The notes beneath the pieces were generated by a model, which saw only the letters and a list, made by a program, of their open reading frames with translations, ran no database searches and had not been told where the DNA came from. Positions 59,501 to 64,000 of a stretch of 64,000 bases of DNA are shown here, piece by piece (position 1 is the stretch's first letter; each line of letters begins with the position of its first letter). The stretch is taken from NCBI GenBank assembly GCA_030141605.1, contig JAQGDQ010000038.1, positions 310,001-374,000 on the forward strand, given 5' to 3'. This stretch comes from Tubiluchus corallicola (taxonomy: Eukaryota; Priapulida; Priapulimorpha; Priapulimorphida; Tubiluchidae). Made by a program: the position numbers and the translations under genes.

Positions 59501-62500
59501 GCATTACATAGTCGTTAACAACTAAGGGAAAAGGCAAAGTGATGTCGAACACTTAGTAACCGTAATTAAGCAGAGCGAAGCCTGGTAAGAAAATGGATGG
59601 TGACTACCAGGGCTACCCGAGAACTGCAAGATTGGAGTGGAATGGAGGAGATCACATGTGTAATAGATGCATATGTTAAAACCTCAAAATGACTCAAGGT
59701 GCTGGTTCTGTACTTTGTAGTTAAAATAACGTGCAAACTTTCATCAGTTTTGTAAAAATCCCCAGATTCAAAAAACCGTGACTCAATAATAAAATCTTCT
59801 GGGATTAACATAAATTCCTAGTAACTACAAACAAACTATTAGACAACTACTGAAATATTACTTGGCTCACTTACAAAAAGTACCTAAAAGACTGATAAAT
59901 TCTTACTTGAAAAAATGTGTCAGATAGTATTGTGTGTAGTTCTTGTACATCTGACTGGCTTAACCTGCCACTAATGTCTTCTAAAACCTAAAAAATGAAA
60001 AATACAGAATCATATCACTAGAAAAAAAATCAAATTTTATCAGAAGTTCACATCTCCTGGAGTCCATATTATCACTATTAATGACAGAAAAATTTGCATT
60101 AATTGGTTAATGTCCAGTTAATTCACTGGTCACTAACCAAGCAATTCATGTAGCATATTAAACTAGACAAGTTAAACTTGAAAAATCTGACAGTGGCTCT
60201 CAGGGGTTTCTTGGTTTACCAAAATAATTCTCATTCTGTAATAAATCATTCAAAATAATTTTCCATACTGATTTCCGACTGTAAACATTTAAACTTTAGT
60301 TTAAGCAATTCCAACTGACTAATATTTGAGCTGTGTATCAACAATAAAACAACTTTCATGGGAAAAGATATTCTACGTATGTTAATTATTAGTAATTATA
60401 ATTATGTACTGTATTTGGGCTTCCGTACCTGCACTTTATATAACAAATTACAGTAGATTTGTCCAATAATTTTTTAATCACAACAACAGCCTCTGGGTAA
60501 TAATGCATAATAAAATATGCTATAAGCACTTTAAAAAATACTAAGTACAAAATTGGTCCAATTAAATTCATTCTTTTTAGGTGAAACATCAAAAATGAAA
60601 ACACAAACACAAACTGAGCACAATTCATTGCATATGGAAGACAAAATCTAAGGCAAAAAAGCACTATACAGACAAATTACAACAGATCATTGCTTAATGC
60701 CACATTTAATGACAATTCATATTAACGATGATTTTTAGGCACCACTTTCATCACGTGTCGCTGATGATGAATTTTTATATTTATTAAAAAAACTTTTTTT
60801 GGTTTGATGAGAATTTTTGCAGTGGTACTGTAAATGTACCATATAATTAAGTTTGTATTTAAGGGCTGGCTGTCATGCGTGTCCAGTTTAAACTGATTGT
60901 GTATCATAAACTTGCTAGAGACCTAAATATTTCTAATTGTGAGGTATGACAAGTATTTAAATATACATTAAAATGTCTAAAGGTACAAATTGTTTAGATA
61001 GCAACCAAATGAAAACAAAATGATTGCACAAGGACAAATTGCAAGGGCAAGACTTGTTGTAGTGCCAGACGACTAGCTGGACTTCAATGTTAATCACTGC
61101 GTAGGGCAAAAAGTCTGAATTCAGCAAGCAGGTTGCTGGCTGACCTCCCTAGTGTAAAGTTAGAAGTCTGATTTGCAAGAGAATTAATAATTTTTCAAAG
61201 ACATGCTAGAGCAATACATCTCTACAATGACCTAAATTCATTTCATATGGGCAACATGACACCTAACACATAACACGTTTTGTTGATTGCGTTACCATTA
61301 AAGTGCGACATTTGCAGTGAGTGACATTCTTACCTACACTACTCACCTGTTTGCTAAGCTCCTGCGATGCATTCGTTTCTGGTACCTTTTCATTATTAGT
61401 TCCCTCTGTGGCAGACACTTCAGCGACCTTGTTGTGAACCTGAATAAATAATGAGTTACAGTAATGGTGTAATGAGTAATATTTTCCTTAGATAATTCAT
61501 ATTATGTATTGAAGTAACAGCGCAGTTTGGGTTATTAATATGTACATTACATGGTAATAAACCATTTTCCTTAAAATACGATTTAAAACTTTGGTTTTTA
61601 TTGAGAGAGCAACAAACCAATGACTTTTTGCGTAGCTGATGCATAGATTACAGCTGTAGATACCGTAGCATACAACAACACATACTTAATACACAGGTAC
61701 GTGGATACTATTCTGAATATTATTTAAGAAACTTTACGAAATACTCTGTCACTTCACTTCGGAGAGCATTGCAGAGCAACATCTCTCCTGTATATACATC
61801 ACAAGCTATAACTTCAGTTACGTGGTTAGCTATTCTCACAAAATCAGTTTACTAGAATGGCGGAAATCCATTTCAGCTAACTTTGCTTAAAGGCAGCTAA
61901 CCTATGTATCTGTAACATAATTTGTGTTGCATACACTGGAAAGGTATTGTTTTGGTTCAGTTAGCTTTGCTCAATGACGAGTGACTATTCAGCAGAAATA
62001 AATATAGTTCATGCTGTATGTATTAGAGAGATGCTATTCTGCAAGAATCGCTAATGTTTGTTGTTATTGCAGCATTGGGTGTTTTTGTTCATTATAAACC
62101 CAGAAAAATTTGTTGGGTCATAAAAGCAAACCCAAGTCATACAGTAATGCAATTAATGTAAAGTAAACATAAACATGTATAGTTTAAAAACCAGTAATTT
62201 TAACAGTTTCATTTTCAGTATTAACTTGTTTTAGTAGTAATTTAAAGGAAACTATACTCTACCTTAAACTATAGTTCAAAACAATCTACCCTGCAAAATG
62301 TTGAAAGGGAACATACTATTTTTTCAAGAATAACCAACGCGAAAGAATTATTACCAAAGAAAAATTAATTTCGCATTCGTGTAGTCAGTTCTTCTCTGTT
62401 ACAAGCATTTCACCATTCACTAGTTTCTTAGTTACTTAGTTAGATGGACACTAGCACATGCATCTCTGAAACACATTGCACAAAAAGGGTGCTGTACCTC

Positions 62501-63853
62501 TCAGTTCAATGGTGACAAAGCGCACACGTTTAACAGCTAATGCATGAGCACAGTGGTAAACTTGAAATTTGAATTTTAAATTTAAAATATGTCGAGTTTT
62601 TTATATCACACTAAATGTTGTACAGTAGCCACTGTACATCAGTTTTAGCTTTCTCAAACACGTACAACATGCTCATGGAATGTCTGTGATGTTGAACATT
62701 ATGTTCAGTTGTGATGTCATCACTAGTTCGGCTCGCCCACCATTAAGTTTTTAACCAATTATTTAATTATCAGGCATTGCTATAGTTAGTAAAATGTATA
62801 CTTTTTACAACACTTCAAAATGTGGCACAACATGAAAAATCATTCTGTTCTCCTTTAAGATCTGAGCTTAAAATTAGTATTCATAACTAGTACCTTACCA
62901 TAACGAGAGCGTGAAAGTCCGTACTTGTCAAGAGATTACGTAGAAACTTGTGATCCCCTTCTTCTGGTTTGATTTTAACTCGAATTTTATCAAATGATTC
63001 CAAGAGACATGATATGTCTATAAAATTGTAATCAGATTAAAAACGTCAAATTAGAAAACTGAAGATTAGGAAGTAGTAATTAACAATATAAAACCATTAA
63101 AATTTAATTTTATAGCACAAAATGATATGACCTTCTTTTTGAACTTAATATCAACTATGCATTAGCTTACTGAGTTCATACTATTAAACAACAAAAAACT
63201 TGAAAATGTACTATTATACTCACTGCTACTTAAATTAACGTTAATGACGGGTTGTCCATTAGGAAATTGAAACAAGGTTGTTAATACATTTACAACTTTT
63301 GAAACAGACGAAAAACAAGAAGTACACAAATCGCAAGTTTGGTTAAACTGTGAATAAATGATATCATCTTTTTAAATAAGCTCAATTTTTTCAATTACCG
63401 AGATTGCGAAACAGTGATGTTATGGTAGCTTTTTTACTGTGGGGGAGAAACAACTAAACTACAAGAAATTGTGTGCCATTTTGTAGTTTCATTAAAAGCT
63501 GAGCCATATTATTGAAATTTGACTTAGAAGCCTGCATTCCAAATTTGATGAAACATACATATACTTTTTTGCTGATCTCAATACCCATACACAACTCTTT
63601 ACAAATCTCTTCAATTTGAAGCCATGTTTGCAAAGAGTAAAATTGGAGAAGAAAAACAGAAAGGCAATTTCCTCAGATATATTATTGTAGATTACAAGTA
63701 GTGAAACAAACTGAAATGTTTATCCATTAGCAAGACTTACTATGATCTCCTATAGGTGGTGTCGCTTTGTCTACAGACAACATCGCAGGCAGCATTGACG
63801 CTATACAACAAAGGCAAACCTCACCTGTTTCATCTTTCTTCTCTACTGAACAT
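46439..63853 (-). CDS. MPP7: MPP7-like MAGUK scaffold (L27-L27-PDZ-SH3-GUK), gene-level CDS span
   Basis: Membrane-associated guanylate-kinase scaffold of cell junctions and polarity; in the family, L27 domains pair with DLG and LIN7 partners. Exons in transcript order: 63741-63853, 62899-63017, 61347-61439, 59907-59987, 59245-59376, 58449-58616, 58043-58117, 57082-57290, 56360-56541, 53550-53630, 53334-53451, 47838-47922, 47250-47384, 46439-46615. All joins are GT-AG and phase-consistent. From the Met at 63795 ([10 protein letters not shown]) the protein is about 569 residues, against 576 for human MPP7. The first exon is open back to an apparent acceptor at 63854, so the true start may be off-window. 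The [20 protein letters not shown] block, [14 protein letters not shown] and [15 protein letters not shown] place it nearest MPP7 (fly Metro) rather than PALS1 or MPP2/6. Confidence 0.93.
49501..51207 (+). CDS. Secreted astacin metalloprotease (astacin-EGF-CUB), nested in MPP7-like intron
   Basis: Zinc endopeptidase, likely secreted. Two exons, 49501-49684 and 49982-51207 (stop TGA), joined G|TG to make V, giving 469 residues. Residues 1-29 are a signal peptide ([15 protein letters not shown]). ENIRVKRK follows, with a furin-like RVKR at 33-36. The catalytic domain has [15 protein letters not shown] at about 151-165 (HExxHxxGxxH complete) and a Met-turn [10 protein letters not shown] near 198-207. 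Then come an EGF-like module (CKHGGF...[12 protein letters not shown]) and a CUB-like domain with CLDWLEVKY and GSFTIKYEA. This layout is that of nematode NAS-type and other invertebrate astacins. There is almost no prodomain, and the FxGD aspartate switch is absent. Poly(A) signal AATAAA at 51606-51611. Confidence 0.92.
51313..51333. repeat. (AT)n microsatellite in the astacin 3' UTR
   Basis: An uninterrupted alternating AT run of about 20 bases, 105 bases after the astacin stop. Confidence 0.8.
51652..52136 (+). CDS. Possible small two-exon gene, product unrecognised
   Basis: ATG at 51652 opens [21 protein letters not shown] to donor CTG|GTAAGA (51715). An acceptor TTTTCCTGCTAG precedes 51933, where the frame continues in phase 0 for 67 codons ([40 protein letters not shown]...) to a stop at 52134-52136: 88 residues. 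Residues 13-25 are hydrophobic. Codon use in the second exon looks coding. I do not recognise the family. It sits just past the astacin poly(A) signal in the same MPP7 intron; AATAAA follows at 52532. It could instead be a decayed repeat. Confidence 0.3.
53068..53118 (+). pseudogene. tRNA-Lys(CTT)-like 5' half, or SINE fragment
   Basis: TAGTTCAGGTGGCAGAGC (53075-53092) is a tRNA D-arm/A-box. An anticodon arm follows with a perfect 5-bp stem (TGGGA 53094-53098 / TCCCA 53106-53110) and a 7-base loop GTCTTCA whose central triplet is CTT. No T-arm or B-box follows, so it is a truncated tRNA or a tRNA-derived repeat remnant. Confidence 0.5.
53631..56359 (-). other. MPP7-like intron inside the GUK domain, likely old repeat material
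   Basis: About 2.7 kb. Parts near 54290-54600 and 55140-55400 are GC-richer, with short similar blocks (CCTTTGCTTTTxGA...TTTC near 53890 and 54137), suggesting decayed transposon sequence. I could not assign a family or an open frame. Confidence 0.35.
57082..57290 (-). CDS. MPP7: MPP7-like exon 8, SH3 domain
   Basis: Sixty-nine codons plus two bases: [19 protein letters not shown], then [36 protein letters not shown]-type (AFFDYNP), DPNWWQA and GLIPS motifs are the SH3 landmarks. The donor CG|GTGTGC joins T CGT ATG in the next exon to make RRM, matching QERRLAL in MPP7. Confidence 0.94.
58043..58616 (-). CDS. MPP7: MPP7-like exons 6-7, PDZ domain
   Basis: Exon 58449-58616 (56 codons) reads [40 protein letters not shown], then [11 protein letters not shown]. 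Exon 58043-58117 adds [20 protein letters not shown]. The carboxylate-binding loop is the MAGUK form ([11 protein letters not shown]). Junction phases are 0. The PDZ binds C-terminal tails of junction proteins in the family. Confidence 0.93.
59245..63853 (-). CDS. MPP7: MPP7-like exons 1-5, L27 pair and linker to PDZ
   Basis: Exon 63741-63853 ([18 protein letters not shown]), 62899-63017 ([16 protein letters not shown], then [16 protein letters not shown]), 61347-61439 ([18 protein letters not shown]...), 59907-59987 ([20 protein letters not shown] then LSDTFFQ) and 59245-59376 ([20 protein letters not shown], then [13 protein letters not shown]). The first helix group aligns with the MPP7 L27N, the second with L27C (LLSVHDTVAQKNYDPVLP in human). 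The 61347 exon is a Thr/Asn/Glu-rich insert between the two helix groups. Confidence 0.85.
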
Positions 63854-64000
63854 CTACAAAATAATTTTAGGTAAAATAAGTACACATAAATATAGATTAA
63901 TACCTCTGTACCTCTATTTGGAGTGTATTCTCTGTCCTAGCAAGCTAATATTGCAGCAAATTATAATGCACCTCCACAGTGCTGCACTAGATAGTGAAAT

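Overview
This is eukaryotic nuclear DNA from an invertebrate animal. It is AT-rich, its genes are split by GT-AG introns of about 0.1 to 9 kb, and it carries tRNA-derived and hAT-like repeat relics. It contains an axonemal dynein gene, so the lineage has motile cilia or flagella. The Rbfox C-terminus (Ala-rich, with [15 protein letters not shown]) and the astacin-EGF-CUB protease suggest a protostome, but I cannot name the taxon. No bacterial, viral or CRISPR features are present.

Layout: (1) about 0.5-28.97 kb, plus strand: an Rbfox RNA-binding splicing regulator, with up to four candidate alternative first exons (558, 1967, 4461, 9225) joining a common body of 11 coding exons (13190-26738), then a long 3' UTR. 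(2) 30139-38927, minus strand: DNAI2, an outer-arm dynein intermediate chain, in 12 coding exons. It is convergent with Rbfox. (3) 41057-42975, plus strand: RPL38 (eL38), complete in 4 coding exons and divergent from DNAI2. (4) 46439-63853, minus strand: an MPP7-like MAGUK (L27-L27-PDZ-SH3-GUK) in 14 coding exons, whose 5' end may lie beyond the right edge. (5) 49501-51207, plus strand: a secreted astacin metalloprotease (astacin-EGF-CUB), nested antisense inside an MPP7 intron. A doubtful two-exon small gene follows it at 51652-52136.

Exon boundaries were joined by hand. Every junction in the five main genes keeps reading phase and recreates the family alignment, so the models are well supported although no transcript was available.

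Most notable: both splice sites of the 93-nt Rbfox RRM exon contain UGCAUG, the Rbfox binding site, which points to self-regulated exon skipping. The RPL38 start codon and its abutting 5' splice site are tandemly duplicated (32-bp unit), which would allow an isoform that differs only by a four-codon upstream ORF. One alternative Rbfox first exon encodes a Trp-rich decapeptide repeat. RPL38, DNAI2 and an RBFOX gene also lie together on human 17q25, so this looks like old synteny.
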